A stretch of DNA of 64,000 nucleotides from Nocardia higoensis (lineage in GTDB: Bacteria; Actinomycetota; Actinomycetes; Mycobacteriales; Mycobacteriaceae). Under the pieces are notes generated by a model. That model had not been told where the DNA came from, ran no database searches, and saw nothing but the letters and a program-made list of their open reading frames with translations. The DNA lies in contig NZ_JADLQN010000001.1 in the NCBI RefSeq assembly GCF_015477835.1, positions 3,100,001 through 3,164,000 on the forward strand, in the 5' to 3' direction. Within the stretch, counting starts at the first letter, position 1. Every line of letters starts with the position of its first letter. The position numbers were made by a program, and so were the translations under genes. Below are positions 40,467-51,250 of this stretch, piece after piece.

Positions 40467-41663
40467 CTAGGTGGACGCCAGCAGATCGGCGACCGGAACC
40501 GCCTCGGCGACCTTCGCGCGTGCCTTCATGACCTGAGCGGTCATTCCCGCGCCGACCACGCCGGTGAGCATTCCCCCGCGGGAGTAGTAGGCCAGGAACT
40601 TGCGGCCGTCGTCGCTGACCACGACCACGTCGTCGGTGGCCGACGGAGTGCCGAGGGCCTGGATCTTGACGTTGTACTGGTCGCTCCAGAAGTAGGGCAC
40701 CCGCGCGGCGGTGGGCGGCTGCGCGCCCAGCAGTGCGCAGGCGACGAGCTTGGCCTGCTCGCCCGCATTGGTCCAGTGCTCGACGCGACTCCGCTCGCCG
40801 GTGTCGTGCCGCCAGGCCGCCACGTCGCCGACGGCCCACACGTTCTCGGCGCTGGTCCGGCCCACCTCGTCGGCGAGTACACCGCCGCCCTCGGCCGGAT
40901 CGGCCAGTGCCACACCGGAATCGGCGAGCCAGTCGATCGCCGGGCGCGAGCCCACACCCACGACGACCAGATCGGCGGACACCTCGGAACCGTCGGCGAG
41001 CCGCGCGCCCACCACTCGACCTTCCACGTCGGCCAGCAACGTGTCCAGCCCGACGCCGCAGCGCAGATCCACCCCCTCGTCGCGATGCATCCGGGCGACC
41101 AGCGCACCCACCTGCTCGCCCAGCACCGAGGCCAGCGGCGTGGGCTGAGGTTCCACCAGCACCACATCGAGCCCGCTCGCCCGGAAGCTGGCCGCCACCT
41201 CGCAGCCGATGAAGCCCGCGCCGATCACCAGCGCCTTGCTCGCCCGCGTCACGTCGGCGCGCAACCCGGCGGCGTCGGCGTGATCGCGCAGCACGTGCAC
41301 GCCCGCCAGGTCCGGCAGGCCCGGCAGGCGGCGCGGCCGCAGTCCGGTGGCGATGATCAGGTGGCTGTAGTCCAGGACATCGCCATCGGCCAGGCGCAGT
41401 CGTCGGCTCGCGGTGTCCACACCGCTCGCGGCGACGCCCAGGCGCAGCTCGATCGACTTCTCCTCGAAGAATTCCGCCGGACGCAGGGTGGTGTCGTCGG
41501 TTTCACCGCGCACGAACTGCTTCGACAGCGGCGGGCGGTCGTAGGGCAGCCGCGACTCGTCGCCGAGCAGCACCAGCGGGCCCTCGTACCCGGCCCTGCG
41601 CAATTCCTCGGCGGTGCGCAGGCCGGCCAGACCGGCTCCCACGATGATGATCGGCGCGTTCAT
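40467..41663 (-). CDS. FAD-dependent ferredoxin reductase (NAD(P)H oxidoreductase)
   Basis: Flavoprotein of 398 aa in the rhodocoxin/putidaredoxin reductase family, moving electrons from NADH to a small ferredoxin that often serves cytochromes P450. The N-terminal FAD motif is IIIVGAGLAGLRTAEELRR, the second dinucleotide motif is ALVIGAGFIGCEVAASFRASG and the FAD-closing motif is VWAVGDVAAW. PYDRPPLSK near residue 40 is typical. The C-terminus carries the reductase_C region (PYFWSDQYNVKIQALG). A ferredoxin reductase sits between tuf and the mft genes in M. tuberculosis too, so this is likely the positional orthologue. No ferredoxin or P450 gene is adjacent. It is divergent from the SPW gene. 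Confidence 0.87.
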   Translation of the reverse strand: MNAPIIIVGAGLAGLRTAEELRRAGYEGPLVLLGDESRLPYDRPPLSKQFVRGETDDTTLRPAEFFEEKSIELRLGVAASGVDTASRRLRLADGDVLDYSHLIIATGLRPRRLPGLPDLAGVHVLRDHADAAGLRADVTRASKALVIGAGFIGCEVAASFRASGLDVVLVEPQPTPLASVLGEQVGALVARMHRDEGVDLRCGVGLDTLLADVEGRVVGARLADGSEVSADLVVVGVGSRPAIDWLADSGVALADPAEGGGVLADEVGRTSAENVWAVGDVAAWRHDTGERSRVEHWTNAGEQAKLVACALLGAQPPTAARVPYFWSDQYNVKIQALGTPSATDDVVVVSDDGRKFLAYYSRGGMLTGVVGAGMTAQVMKARAKVAEAVPVADLLAST

Positions 41664-41845
41664 TCAGCCCGGTCCTTCCGTAGACGACAGGCCGAGCCTA
41701 GCAATCGCTTGGTATTTTTCGGCATCCCGCACCGGGGGAGCACTGTGCCCGCAAACGCCACCCAATCGTGTCCGTCCCGGTGTCGACCGGGCGGTCGATC
41801 AGGTCTATACCGAGGTCAGGACTACTTTTCGCAGGAGGCACAACC

Positions 41846-42202
41846 ATGTTCACCAATTCCCGCGCCCAGGATCTCCTCGCTGTCGTCCTCGGCGCCTTCA
41901 CCGCACTCTCGCCGCTGTGGCTGGACACCAGCGATCGGGCGATGTGGACACTCATCGTGCTCGGCGTCCTCATCGCGCTCACCGGCCTGGCCCAGATGGC
42001 GCGTCCGGCGATGGCGATGGCCGACTACGCGATGGCGCTGTTCGGCGCGCTGCTGTTCCTCTCACCGTGGGTCATGGACTTCACCGAGTTCCGCGGCGCG
42101 TCCTGGACCTCGTGGGTGGTCGGACTGGTCACGGTGGTGGTCGCCCTCGCGGCGCTGCCCGCCGTCACCGGCCGCATGCATCGCCCAGCCGCCCATCACT
42201 GA
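41846..42202 (+). CDS. SPW-repeat membrane protein
   Basis: Small integral membrane protein of 118 aa with four hydrophobic segments. Two SPW motifs are evident, ALSPLWLD near residue 25 and LSPWVMDF near residue 75, which define the SPW-repeat family of unknown function. The ATG at 41846 follows AGGAGG at a seven-base spacing. It lies 19 bases upstream of a TetR gene and may share its transcript. No enzymatic motif is visible. Confidence 0.82.
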   Translation: MFTNSRAQDLLAVVLGAFTALSPLWLDTSDRAMWTLIVLGVLIALTGLAQMARPAMAMADYAMALFGALLFLSPWVMDFTEFRGASWTSWVVGLVTVVVALAALPAVTGRMHRPAAHH

Positions 42203-42221
42203 ACCCGGCTACGCCGGTCCG

Positions 42222-42869
42222 ATGACGAGGCGCACCGACATGCGCACTCGGCCCTCCCCCCGCACCGGGCGCCGCCGCAACGCCGAGCGCGACGGCGACG
42301 CCCGGGAACTCATTCTCGACGCGGCGGAGAACCTTTTCGCCACCCAAGGTTTCGATGCGACGCCGACCTCCGCCGTGGCCGCGGCGGCCGGCGTCCCCAA
42401 AGGACTGCTCTTCTACTACTTCCCCACCAAGGACGCGATACTGTCCGCGCTCATGAGCGAACGGGTGCCCGACCAGCCGGTGCCCGACATCGCCGCCGTC
42501 GTCTCCCCCGGCGACCCGGCGGCGAGCCTGCTGAACCTGCACTCCGCGCTGCGCCCGCGAGACCACCACTCCTCGGTGCTGCGCGTGATCCTGTGGCGTG
42601 AGGCCGACACCCATCCCGATGTGCGCAGACAGCTTCGCCGCCTGCGCGAACATCTGCTGGAGGTGACCGCCCGGGTGCTGCAGGCCAGCGCGCCCGCGCC
42701 CGTCGCGCCCGGCACGATCCGCGCCTGCGCGCTCACCTGGGTCTCGGCCATGTTCACCGTGGTGGGCGCCGACCGGCTGCACGCGCTCGACGAGCTGCCG
42801 CTGCCCGCCGCCGACGAGATACTCGGCATGGCCAAGGTGGTCGCGGCCGGGTTGGCCCAGTCCGGGTAG
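42222..42869 (+). CDS. TetR-family transcriptional regulator
   Basis: Predicted 215-aa repressor. The helix-turn-helix is at about residues 28-75 (ELILDAAENLFATQGFDAT, SAVAAAAGVPKGLLFYYFPT, DAILSALMSER). It starts 19 bases after the SPW gene, suggesting an operon in which the regulator controls itself and the membrane protein. An internal ATG at 42240 is an alternative start. It converges on the alpha/beta hydrolase gene. The ligand is unknown. Confidence 0.83.
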   Translation: MTRRTDMRTRPSPRTGRRRNAERDGDARELILDAAENLFATQGFDATPTSAVAAAAGVPKGLLFYYFPTKDAILSALMSERVPDQPVPDIAAVVSPGDPAASLLNLHSALRPRDHHSSVLRVILWREADTHPDVRRQLRRLREHLLEVTARVLQASAPAPVAPGTIRACALTWVSAMFTVVGADRLHALDELPLPAADEILGMAKVVAAGLAQSG

Positions 42870-42890
42870 CCGCGACCTTCCGGCGATCGC

Positions 42891-43700
42891 TCAGCCGCCG
42901 AGGAAGGCGGTCACCTCGGCGGCGAAGCGCGGGTGGTTGATCGCGCCGGTGTGACCGGCGCCGGGAACGATGACCAGCCGGGAGTCCGGGATGCGGTCGG
43001 CGGTGCGCCGGAAGGACTCCGTCGAATAGAAGCCGTCCTGCTCGCCGCCGATCACCAGGGTGGGCACCGTGAGGCCGGGCAGCCGGTCCGTGACGTCGAA
43101 ACGGTCCTCGGCGAGCACGAACGCGAGGGTGTCGGCGGGGTCGCGCGGACGGACCAGCGGATCGAGCAGCCACATCACCGCCTTCTCGATCCGGCCCCGC
43201 ACCGTGTGCGGATGGGCGGCCATGTAGTGCAGACCGCGCTTGCCCGCAGCCGCTGCCTCGGCGTATCGCAGCTGTGCGGATCGGGCGTGGGGCTCCAGCC
43301 GAGACGCCGAGGAGGCCACCACCAATCTGCGCACCACGTCCGGATGGTCGAGCGCCAGCTGCAGGGCCAGCGAACCGCCCGAGGAGATGCCGAGCACGTC
43401 GACCGGGACGCCGAAGGTGGCGCGCAACGCGGCGGCGTGGTCGTCGGCGATCTCGGCCATGGCGACACCGGCCCGCATCCCCGGCGCCCGGTTGATCGCG
43501 TACACCCGCCTGTGGACGGCCAGCGGAGCCAGCGCGCCGATCTCCGCCTTGCGCATGAAGCCGGTGGGATTGGCGTGATCGGGAGTCAACCAGCGCAGGA
43601 CCACCAGCGGCGGCCCGGAGCCCAGGGCGCGGTAGGGCAGTCCCATGGGCAGCGTGCCCTCGGCGATGTCGAGGCCGACGATGTTCGGTGCGGAGCTCAT
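42891..43700 (-). CDS. Alpha/beta hydrolase
   Basis: Predicted 269-aa alpha/beta-fold hydrolase. The nucleophile elbow is [11 protein letters not shown] near residue 105. The acid is probably Asp in GGEQDGFYS and the base His in [11 protein letters not shown] near the C-terminus, so the Ser-Asp-His triad looks complete. A cap-like region lies at about 145-195. The start has GGGAGGG six bases upstream. It follows tuf on the same strand after a probable terminator, so it likely has its own promoter. The substrate is unknown; an esterase or dienelactone-type hydrolase is possible. Confidence 0.82.
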   Translation of the reverse strand: MSSAPNIVGLDIAEGTLPMGLPYRALGSGPPLVVLRWLTPDHANPTGFMRKAEIGALAPLAVHRRVYAINRAPGMRAGVAMAEIADDHAAALRATFGVPVDVLGISSGGSLALQLALDHPDVVRRLVVASSASRLEPHARSAQLRYAEAAAAGKRGLHYMAAHPHTVRGRIEKAVMWLLDPLVRPRDPADTLAFVLAEDRFDVTDRLPGLTVPTLVIGGEQDGFYSTESFRRTADRIPDSRLVIVPGAGHTGAINHPRFAAEVTAFLGG

Positions 43701-43750
43701 CGATCCCTCCCAGCGTTGTTCGTGCAGGCGGATGACGACGAAACGCCGAA

Positions 43751-43778
43751 CGGCGCCGCTCCCGAAGGAGCGACGCCG
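43751..43778 (-). terminator. Probable tuf terminator hairpin
   Basis: Inverted repeat CGGCGCCGCTCC / GGAGCGACGCCG with one mismatch and a CGAA loop, 28 bases downstream of the tuf stop. The U-tract is weak, as is common in high-GC actinobacteria. Confidence 0.6.
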
Positions 43779-43805
43779 TCGACGCGGATCAGCGATTCGA
43801 CAGAA

Positions 43806-44996
<1,191 letters not shown>

Positions 44997-45133
44997 TGTG
45001 TGGTCCTCCTGGACTTGTTGGTTCCTGCAGTTGCAGCAGTGCGGGGGTCATCCCTGCGGATGCAGGGAACTTTCGGGTCGTACAGACGCCCCGGGAGTGT
45101 CCGGGGCAAGTGTGCCACCTGCCCCGGATGCGA

Positions 45134-47236
45134 TCACTCCCCGGTCGCCTTGGCGATGATCTCCTTCGACACGTTGGCCGGAACCTCCGCGTACGAATCG
45201 AACACCATGGAGTAGTTCGCCCGGCCCTGAGTCTTCGACCGCAGGTCACCGATGTAGCCGAACATCTCCGAGAGCGGAACCAGCGCCTTGACGACACGGG
45301 CACCACTGCGTTCCTCCATGGCCTGGATCTGGCCACGGCGGGAGTTCAGGTCGCCGATCACGTCGCCCATGTAATCCTCGGGCGTGATGACCTCGACCGC
45401 CATCAGCGGTTCGAGGATCACCGGACCGGCCTTGCGGGCCGCTTCCTTGAGCGCCTGCGAACCCGCGATCTTGAACGCCATTTCCGACGAGTCGACGTCG
45501 TGGTAGGCGCCGTCGATCAGGGTCACCTTCAGGTTCACCAGCGGGTAGCCGGCGAGCACGCCGTACTGCATGGCGTCCTGGGCGCCCGCGTCGACCGAAG
45601 GGATGTACTCCCTCGGCACGCGGCCACCGGTGACCTTGTTCTCGAACTCGTAGCTCGCGCCGTCCTCGCCCACGAAGGGCTCGAGGCCGATGATGACCTT
45701 CGCGAACTGGCCCGAGCCACCGGTCTGCTTCTTGTGGGTGTACTCGAGCTTCTCGACGGTCTTGGTGATCGTCTCGCGGTAGGCCACCTGCGGCTTGCCG
45801 ACGTTCGCCTCGACCTTGAACTCGCGACGCATGCGGTCGACGAGGATGTCGAGGTGGAGCTCGCCCATACCGCCGATGACGGTCTGGCCGGTCTCGGCGT
45901 CCAGCTTGACCGAGAAGGTGGGATCCTCTTCGGCCAGCTTCTGGATCGCGGTGCCCAGCTTCTCCTGGTCGGACTTGGTCTTGGGCTCGATGGAGACCTC
46001 GATGACCGGGTCCGGGAAGGTCATGGACTCGAGCACGATCTGGTTCTGCGGATCGCACAGGGTGTCGCCGGTGGTGGTGTCCTTGAGGCCGATCACCGCG
46101 TAGATGTGGCCCGTGGAAACCTCGGGAACCGGGTTCTCCTTGTTGGCGTGCATCTGGAACAGCTTGCCCAGACGCTCCTTCTTGCCCTTGGTCGCGTTGA
46201 TGACCTGGGCGCCGGAGTCGACCTTGCCCGAGTACACGCGGATGTAGGTCAGCTTGCCGAAGAACGGGTGCACCGCGATCTTGAACGCCAGCGCCGCGAA
46301 CGGCTCGTCGGCGCTCGGACGACGGGTGATGACCTCGTCCTCCTTGCCGGGCACGTGGCCTTCGACGCTCTCCACGTCCAGCGGGGACGGCAGGTAGTCG
46401 ATGACGGCGTCGAGCATGGGCTGCACGCCCTTGTTCTTGAACGCCGAGCCGCAGAGCACGGGGTAGGCCTCGGAGCTGACCGTCATCTTGCGGATGGCGC
46501 CCTTGATCTCGTCGATCGTGAGCTCCTCGCCGCCGAAGAACTTCTCCAGCAGCGCCTCGTCGGACTCCGCGACGGCCTCGAGCAGTTCCTGACGGTACTG
46601 CTCGGCCTTCTCGGCCAGCTCGGCCGGGATTTCCTTGACCTCGTACTTCTCACCGAGCTTGGTCTCACCGGTCCACACCTTGGCGTTCATCTCGACCAGG
46701 TCGACGATGCCCTCGAAGGTGTCCTCGGCGCCGATGGGCAGCTGGATCACCAGCGGACGCGCGCCGAGGCGGTCCTTGATGGTCTGCACCGTGAAGTAGA
46801 AGTCGGCGCCCAGCTTGTCCATCTTGTTGACGAAGCACACGCGCGGCACGTCGTACTTGTCGGCCTGACGCCACACCTGCTCCGACTGCGGCTCAACGCC
46901 CTCTTTGCCGTCGAAGACCGCGACCGCGCCGTCGAGAACGCGCAGCGACCGTTCCACCTCGACGGTGAAGTCCACGTGGCCGGGGGTGTCGATGATGTTG
47001 ATCTGGTTCTGGTTCCAGAAACAGGTCACCGCGGCGGAGGTGATGGTGATGCCGCGCTCCTGCTCCTGCTCCATCCAGTCGGTGGTCGACGCGCCGTCGT
47101 GCGTTTCACCGATCTTGTAGTTGACACCGGTGTAGAAGAGAATACGTTCGGTTGTGGTGGTCTTACCGGCATCGATGTGGGCCATGATGCCGATGTTGCG
47201 GACCTTCTTCAGGTCGGTGAGCACGTCCTGTGCCAC
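45134..47236 (-). CDS. fusA: Translation elongation factor EF-G
   Basis: Ribosomal translocase GTPase of 700 aa. G motifs are [15 protein letters not shown] near residue 19, DTPGHVDF near 84 and [10 protein letters not shown] near 138; domains II-V follow and end in the Y-rich stretch [12 protein letters not shown]. It starts with GTG at 47236. Full length with no sign of duplication or disruption. Downstream partner is tuf and upstream partner is rpsG, the standard str operon order. Confidence 0.98.
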   Translation of the reverse strand: MAQDVLTDLKKVRNIGIMAHIDAGKTTTTERILFYTGVNYKIGETHDGASTTDWMEQEQERGITITSAAVTCFWNQNQINIIDTPGHVDFTVEVERSLRVLDGAVAVFDGKEGVEPQSEQVWRQADKYDVPRVCFVNKMDKLGADFYFTVQTIKDRLGARPLVIQLPIGAEDTFEGIVDLVEMNAKVWTGETKLGEKYEVKEIPAELAEKAEQYRQELLEAVAESDEALLEKFFGGEELTIDEIKGAIRKMTVSSEAYPVLCGSAFKNKGVQPMLDAVIDYLPSPLDVESVEGHVPGKEDEVITRRPSADEPFAALAFKIAVHPFFGKLTYIRVYSGKVDSGAQVINATKGKKERLGKLFQMHANKENPVPEVSTGHIYAVIGLKDTTTGDTLCDPQNQIVLESMTFPDPVIEVSIEPKTKSDQEKLGTAIQKLAEEDPTFSVKLDAETGQTVIGGMGELHLDILVDRMRREFKVEANVGKPQVAYRETITKTVEKLEYTHKKQTGGSGQFAKVIIGLEPFVGEDGASYEFENKVTGGRVPREYIPSVDAGAQDAMQYGVLAGYPLVNLKVTLIDGAYHDVDSSEMAFKIAGSQALKEAARKAGPVILEPLMAVEVITPEDYMGDVIGDLNSRRGQIQAMEERSGARVVKALVPLSEMFGYIGDLRSKTQGRANYSMVFDSYAEVPANVSKEIIAKATGE

Positions 47237-47394
47237 GGAAATCTTCCCCGCTCTGCTCTGTCAGCGATTGCTTTGGGATCTCGAGTTGCGACCCTGTTCG
47301 GGTCATCACTATGTCAACGCCGGAAGGGGCACCATAGTGCCCTCCCGACCGTGAGGCCTTCCGGCGCCGACACGAGCGACGGGCCGGGCGGCTC

Positions 47395-47865
47395 TCACCA
47401 GCGGTAGTGCGCGAAGGCCCGGTTGGATTCGGCCATCTTGTGGGTGTCCTCGCGACGCTTCACCGACGCGCCGAGGCCGTTGCTGGCATCGAGGAGCTCG
47501 TTGGCGAGACGCTCGACCATGGTCTTCTCACGACGAGCGCGCGAGAAGTTGACCAGCCAGCGCAGCGCCAGGGTGTTGGCGCGGCCCGGACGAACCTCGA
47601 CCGGCACCTGATAGGTGGCGCCGCCGACGCGACGGGGCTTGACCTCGAGGGCGGGCTTGACGTTGTCCAGCGCGCGCTTGAGAGTGACGACCGGATCGGT
47701 GCCGGTCTTCTCGCGCGCCTGCTCGAGCGCGCCGTAGACGATGCGCTCGGCGGTGGACTTCTTGCCGTCCAGCAGGATCTTGTTGACCAGCTGGGTGACC
47801 AGCGGAGACCCGTACACCGGGTCGTTGATCAACGGACGCTTGGGAGCGGGGCCCTTGCGAGGCAT
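47395..47865 (-). CDS. rpsG: 30S ribosomal protein S7
   Basis: 16S rRNA-binding protein of the 30S head, 156 aa. It begins [12 protein letters not shown] and ends [11 protein letters not shown], with the typical [15 protein letters not shown] segment. Its ATG is one base beyond the rpsL stop, so the pair is translated together. Confidence 0.98.
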   Translation of the reverse strand: MPRKGPAPKRPLINDPVYGSPLVTQLVNKILLDGKKSTAERIVYGALEQAREKTGTDPVVTLKRALDNVKPALEVKPRRVGGATYQVPVEVRPGRANTLALRWLVNFSRARREKTMVERLANELLDASNGLGASVKRREDTHKMAESNRAFAHYRW

Positions 47866-47866
47866 A

Positions 47867-48241
47867 TCAGCTCTTCTCCTTCTTGGCGCCGTAGCGGCTG
47901 CGGGCCTGCTTGCGGTTCTTCACGCCCTGGGTGTCGAGCGAGCCGCGGATGATCTTGTAGCGCACACCGGGGAGGTCCTTCACACGACCGCCGCGGACGA
48001 GCACCATCGAGTGCTCCTGCAGGTTGTGGCCTTCACCGGGGATGTAAGCCGTGACCTCGACCGCGCTGGTCAGGCGAACACGCGCGACCTTGCGCAGCGC
48101 GGAGTTCGGCTTCTTCGGGGTCGTGGTGTACACGCGGGTGCACACGCCACGACGCTGCGGGCTCCCCTTGAGGGCCGCGGTCTTGGTCTTGGAGACCTTG
48201 TCGCGGCGACCCTTGCGGACCAGCTGGTTGATGGTTGGCAT
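47867..48241 (-). CDS. rpsL: 30S ribosomal protein S12
   Basis: Decoding-centre protein of 124 aa. The two segments where streptomycin-resistance changes arise are wild-type in form: [15 protein letters not shown] (with Lys43-type lysine) and [10 protein letters not shown] preceded by GGRVKDL (with Lys88-type lysine). First gene of the str operon, with AAGGAAAG before the ATG. Confidence 0.98.
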   Translation of the reverse strand: MPTINQLVRKGRRDKVSKTKTAALKGSPQRRGVCTRVYTTTPKKPNSALRKVARVRLTSAVEVTAYIPGEGHNLQEHSMVLVRGGRVKDLPGVRYKIIRGSLDTQGVKNRKQARSRYGAKKEKS

Positions 48242-48542
48242 AGACCGGCTTTCCTTGTTGTTTACGCGGTGTCGGGAATGTGTTTCACGAACTACATGGC
48301 TGGTTTTCGAGCGGTCCTCGCACGTCCAACCACGTTTCTCGCGTCCCGAGGTCGGGCGTGTCGCGCGCGGGGTGGAGCCCGGAATCCGGGCACGCCGGAG
48401 AGGTCAGCCGCTCTCGCTGGCCTACTTCTACGCACGAACTTGCCCGCATGCTGTCGGGCACAGCGGTCCACGATACTCGCGGCCTGCACCGACGGTCAAA
48501 GTGGGCCCCCGTGGCCACCACGCCGGCACCGCGGGCGCCCGC
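48242..48542. promoter_or_regulatory. Leader and promoter region of the str operon
   Basis: The 301 bases upstream of rpsL carry no credible gene and must contain the promoter for rpsL-rpsG-fusA(-tuf). The part nearest rpsL (48242-48310) is less GC-rich and is the likely core. No promoter hexamers could be assigned with confidence. Confidence 0.4.
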
Positions 48543-49127
48543 TCATCTGGCCAGGTTCAAGGTCAGCTCCAGCAGCGTCTTGGCAGCTGCGCACGGATCG
48601 GGATGAGCCGAACCGGCCCGGTAGTTGACCCACCAGCCGACCACGCCGGTATCGGCCGCCGAGGCCGTGACCCCGCACGAGTCCGGGTCGTTCGGCCTGC
48701 GCATCTGCAGGGCGCGGGTGCCCTGCACGGTCACCGTCTCGTGACTGTAGCCCAGCTTGTCGGCGGTGGCCTTCTCGTTGTTCAGCGACCCGATCTCGTA
48801 CCAGTTCAGCGTCACCATCGCCAGCCCGCCCGGAGCGTCCTCGACGTCCCACATACACACCGCGCCGTTGAACGAACCGGTCACGTACTGGGCGCCGCCG
48901 AGCGCTTCGCCGATCTTCGCCGGCTCCACGACATCGCACTCGCGCATCAGTTTGTCGAAGTTGGTGTTGATCTCCTGGCTGCCGCCGGCCGGATGCGCGG
49001 AGCCCTCGATGGTCTGCCCGCAGCCCGCGGCGGCGGAGACCGCGGCCAGCATCGAGCACAACGCCAGCGCACGACGGGCTCGCCCTACCGCGGCCTGCTT
49101 CCCCGGCCCCGTCATCAGTGTCCTCAT
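48543..49127 (-). CDS. DUF3558-like lipoprotein (second of pair)
   Basis: Predicted exported lipoprotein of 194 aa. The signal peptide has a hydrophobic core ALALCSMLAAVSAAAG ending at the lipobox Cys of AAAGCG. The mature part has the small Cys-containing domain of DUF3558-type actinobacterial lipoproteins (RECDVVEPAKIGEALG, GAVCMWD, and a final DPCAAAKTLLELTL). The start at 49127 overlaps the stop of the preceding lipoprotein gene as ATGA, implying coupled translation; an internal ATG at 49115 is an alternative. Function unknown. Confidence 0.75.
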   Translation of the reverse strand: MRTLMTGPGKQAAVGRARRALALCSMLAAVSAAAGCGQTIEGSAHPAGGSQEINTNFDKLMRECDVVEPAKIGEALGGAQYVTGSFNGAVCMWDVEDAPGGLAMVTLNWYEIGSLNNEKATADKLGYSHETVTVQGTRALQMRRPNDPDSCGVTASAADTGVVGWWVNYRAGSAHPDPCAAAKTLLELTLNLAR

Positions 49128-49648
49128 TTCAGCCGAGAGACGGTGAGTTCGGCCAGTTTCCTGGTCGAGTCGCACGGGTTGCCGGTCGGACCGAACAGGC
49201 CGTAGGACATGGACCATTCGAAGAAATCGTCGTCGAGTTGGACCGCCAGGTCGCACACCGTGCCGGTGGGGTCCAGGGCCGCGAAGCCGGGTTTGCCCGC
49301 CACCTCGATCTTGTCCGGTTCACGACCGACATTGCTCACCCACGCCTTCTCGCGGTCGATCGGGCTGCCGCGATAGGAGGCGAAAGTGACACTGATCGAA
49401 CCGAGTCCGGCGGCCTGATAGTTGCAGCCGACCGCGTTCTTGAACACCTGGGACAACTGCGACATCCCGGCGATCTCACGCACCTCGTCGTCGCGGACAT
49501 GCCCGCATTCGCCTACGAACGGGCCGAGCGAGGCCACTTTCGGCGGCGGGCGCAGCGGCTCGCCGGTGTCCGATCCTCCCCCGGAACCGCAGGCAGACAG
49601 CGTCACGACCAAGGCGAGACCGGTGAACAGCGCCGACGGTATCCGCAT
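49124..49648 (-). CDS. DUF3558-like lipoprotein (first of pair)
   Basis: Predicted exported lipoprotein of 174 aa. A short signal peptide (ALFTGLALVVTL) ends in the lipobox LSAC, followed by a Gly/Ser linker. The mature domain shows the same arrangement as its downstream neighbour: VGECGHVRDDEVREIAG, an AVGCNYQ element, and NPCDSTRKLAELTVS at the end, with cysteines that could form disulphides outside the membrane. The two genes look like a tandem duplication with considerable divergence. Function unknown. Confidence 0.75.
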   Translation of the reverse strand: MRIPSALFTGLALVVTLSACGSGGGSDTGEPLRPPPKVASLGPFVGECGHVRDDEVREIAGMSQLSQVFKNAVGCNYQAAGLGSISVTFASYRGSPIDREKAWVSNVGREPDKIEVAGKPGFAALDPTGTVCDLAVQLDDDFFEWSMSYGLFGPTGNPCDSTRKLAELTVSRLK

Positions 49649-49761
49649 GCCTGGCACTCTACTGGTTTGCCGGGAAGCACCTCGGCCCGTCACGATCGGC
49701 GCAGGTAGACGCGCTCGAACGATGACGCCCTCGACGACCGGTGCGGGTGGCCGGGGGCGGC

Positions 49762-50736
49762 TCAGCGGACGGTGACGACCACCTTGCCGGTGGCGGTGCG
49801 GTTCTCCAGCGAAGCGACCGCCTCGGCGGTCTTCTCCAGCGGGTAGGTCACCGGTTCCGGCGCCGGGATCGCCCCGCTCGCCAGCAGCGGGCCCACCTCC
49901 GCCCACTGTTCGACCACGTAGCCCGGGTTCGACATGAACCACTCGCCCCACGCGGCGCCGACCACCTCGACGTTCTTGAGCAGCAGCCGGTTGACCTTGA
50001 CCGTGGGAATCTCGCCCGCGGTGAAGCCGACGACCAGCAACCTGCCGCCCTGGGCGAGCGAGCGGATGCTGTCGGTGAACCGGTCACCACCGACCGGGTC
50101 GAGCACGATGTCCACGCCGCGACCGCCGGTCAGCTCCTTGACCTCGGCCAGCCAGTTGTCGGTCAGCACCACGTCGGTGGCCCCGTTGGCCTTGGCGACC
50201 TCGGCCTTCTCCTGCGTGCTGACCACCGCGATCACCCGGCTCGCGCCGAGCGCCTGCGCCATCCGCAGGGTGGAGGTGCCGATGCCGCCCGCGGCGCCGT
50301 GCACCAGCACGGTCTCCCCCTCGGCCAGCCTGCCTCGATTGCGCAGGCAGAAGTGCACGGTCAGGTCGTTGAACAGGATCCCCGCGCCCGCCGCCATCGA
50401 GATGTTGTCGGGCAGCTTGAACACCAGATCCGGCAGGGTCACCGCGACCTCGGCCGTCGCGCCACCGAGCATGGTCAGCGCCAGCACCCGGTCACCCGGC
50501 TGTACGTGCGCGCCCTCGGGAGCCTCGCGCACCACGCCGGCGACCTCGCCGCCCACCACGAACGGCAACTGCGGCTTCATCTGGTAGAGCCCGCGCGACA
50601 TCAGCACGTCCGGGAAGGCGATGCCCGCCGCGTGCACGTCGATGACCACGCCGCCGGGGATCGCGGCAGGCTCGGGAATATCGACGATCTCGACCGCTTC
50701 CGGTCCTTCCAACTTGCTGACCTGAGCTGCGCGCAT
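49762..50736 (-). CDS. Zinc-independent quinone oxidoreductase (MDR family)
   Basis: NADPH-dependent medium-chain reductase of 324 aa, quinone oxidoreductase/crotonyl-CoA reductase-like. The GroES-like N-terminal half shows VIDVHAAGIAFPDVL and PFVVGGEVAGVV without the zinc-binding Cys/His of alcohol dehydrogenases. The Rossmann half has VLVHGAAGGIGTSTLRMAQALGA and VVSTQEKAEVAKANGA. It ends in the typical TGKVVVTVR. Start ATG at 50736. It precedes the lipoprotein pair by 113 bases and is divergent from the type VII secretion-like pair. Exact substrate unknown. Confidence 0.87.
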   Translation of the reverse strand: MRAAQVSKLEGPEAVEIVDIPEPAAIPGGVVIDVHAAGIAFPDVLMSRGLYQMKPQLPFVVGGEVAGVVREAPEGAHVQPGDRVLALTMLGGATAEVAVTLPDLVFKLPDNISMAAGAGILFNDLTVHFCLRNRGRLAEGETVLVHGAAGGIGTSTLRMAQALGASRVIAVVSTQEKAEVAKANGATDVVLTDNWLAEVKELTGGRGVDIVLDPVGGDRFTDSIRSLAQGGRLLVVGFTAGEIPTVKVNRLLLKNVEVVGAAWGEWFMSNPGYVVEQWAEVGPLLASGAIPAPEPVTYPLEKTAEAVASLENRTATGKVVVTVR

Positions 50737-50938
50737 GGGCCGACCTCTCTGTCCTGTTCCACGGGTGGCGATCCGGCGACACCGGTCGCCGCCGAAGACA
50801 CCGTGACCAACATAACGAACGGTCTCTCGCACCGCGCGGCGCACATCGCCCCTGCCCGCGAACACCCCCGCTGACCAGCCGCCGAATTGTTATGCTTGCC
50901 GGGCTTCGAGGGTTGGGGACTCAGGAGGGGGATACATC

Positions 50939-51250
50939 GTGTCCGAGGATCAACTGCGGGTGGATCCGGAAGCGCTCCGGACATTCGCGAACCAGCTGGG
51001 CACCGAAGCCGGGGAACTGAGCGCCCTCGGGGCGGGGGACGCCTTCACCACCGCCGCGAGTGCGCTACCCGGCACGGAATTCGGTGCCGCCGCACGACAA
51101 TCCGACGACATCGTCGGCCGCTGCCTGTCCCGGATGGGCGAACGACTGACCACCGTCGCCGACAATATGGACAATGCCGCGGGCGTCTTCGAACTCACCG
51201 AGGCCGAGTTCGCCCGGACCCTCGCCACTATTGGACTGCGGCTGCCATGA
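50939..51250 (+). CDS. Type VII secretion target-like small helical protein
   Basis: Protein of 103 aa with the size and pattern of WXG100/ESX-secretion-associated proteins: a VDPEALRTFANQL first helix, a short turn and a second long helix (DDIVGRCLSRMGERLTTVADNM, FELTEAEFARTL). No classical signal peptide or WxG motif is seen. The GTG start is preceded by AGGAGGGG. Its stop overlaps the next start as ATGA, so the two products are probably made together and may pair for export. No ESX machinery gene is in the window. Confidence 0.7.
   Translation: MSEDQLRVDPEALRTFANQLGTEAGELSALGAGDAFTTAASALPGTEFGAAARQSDDIVGRCLSRMGERLTTVADNMDNAAGVFELTEAEFARTLATIGLRLP

Noticed and set aside
45051..45068. TCCCTGC/GCAGGGA hairpin as a terminator between fusA and tuf
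   Set aside because: The seven-pair stem is short, lacks a T run and lies in the tuf leader, so transcription more likely reads through.
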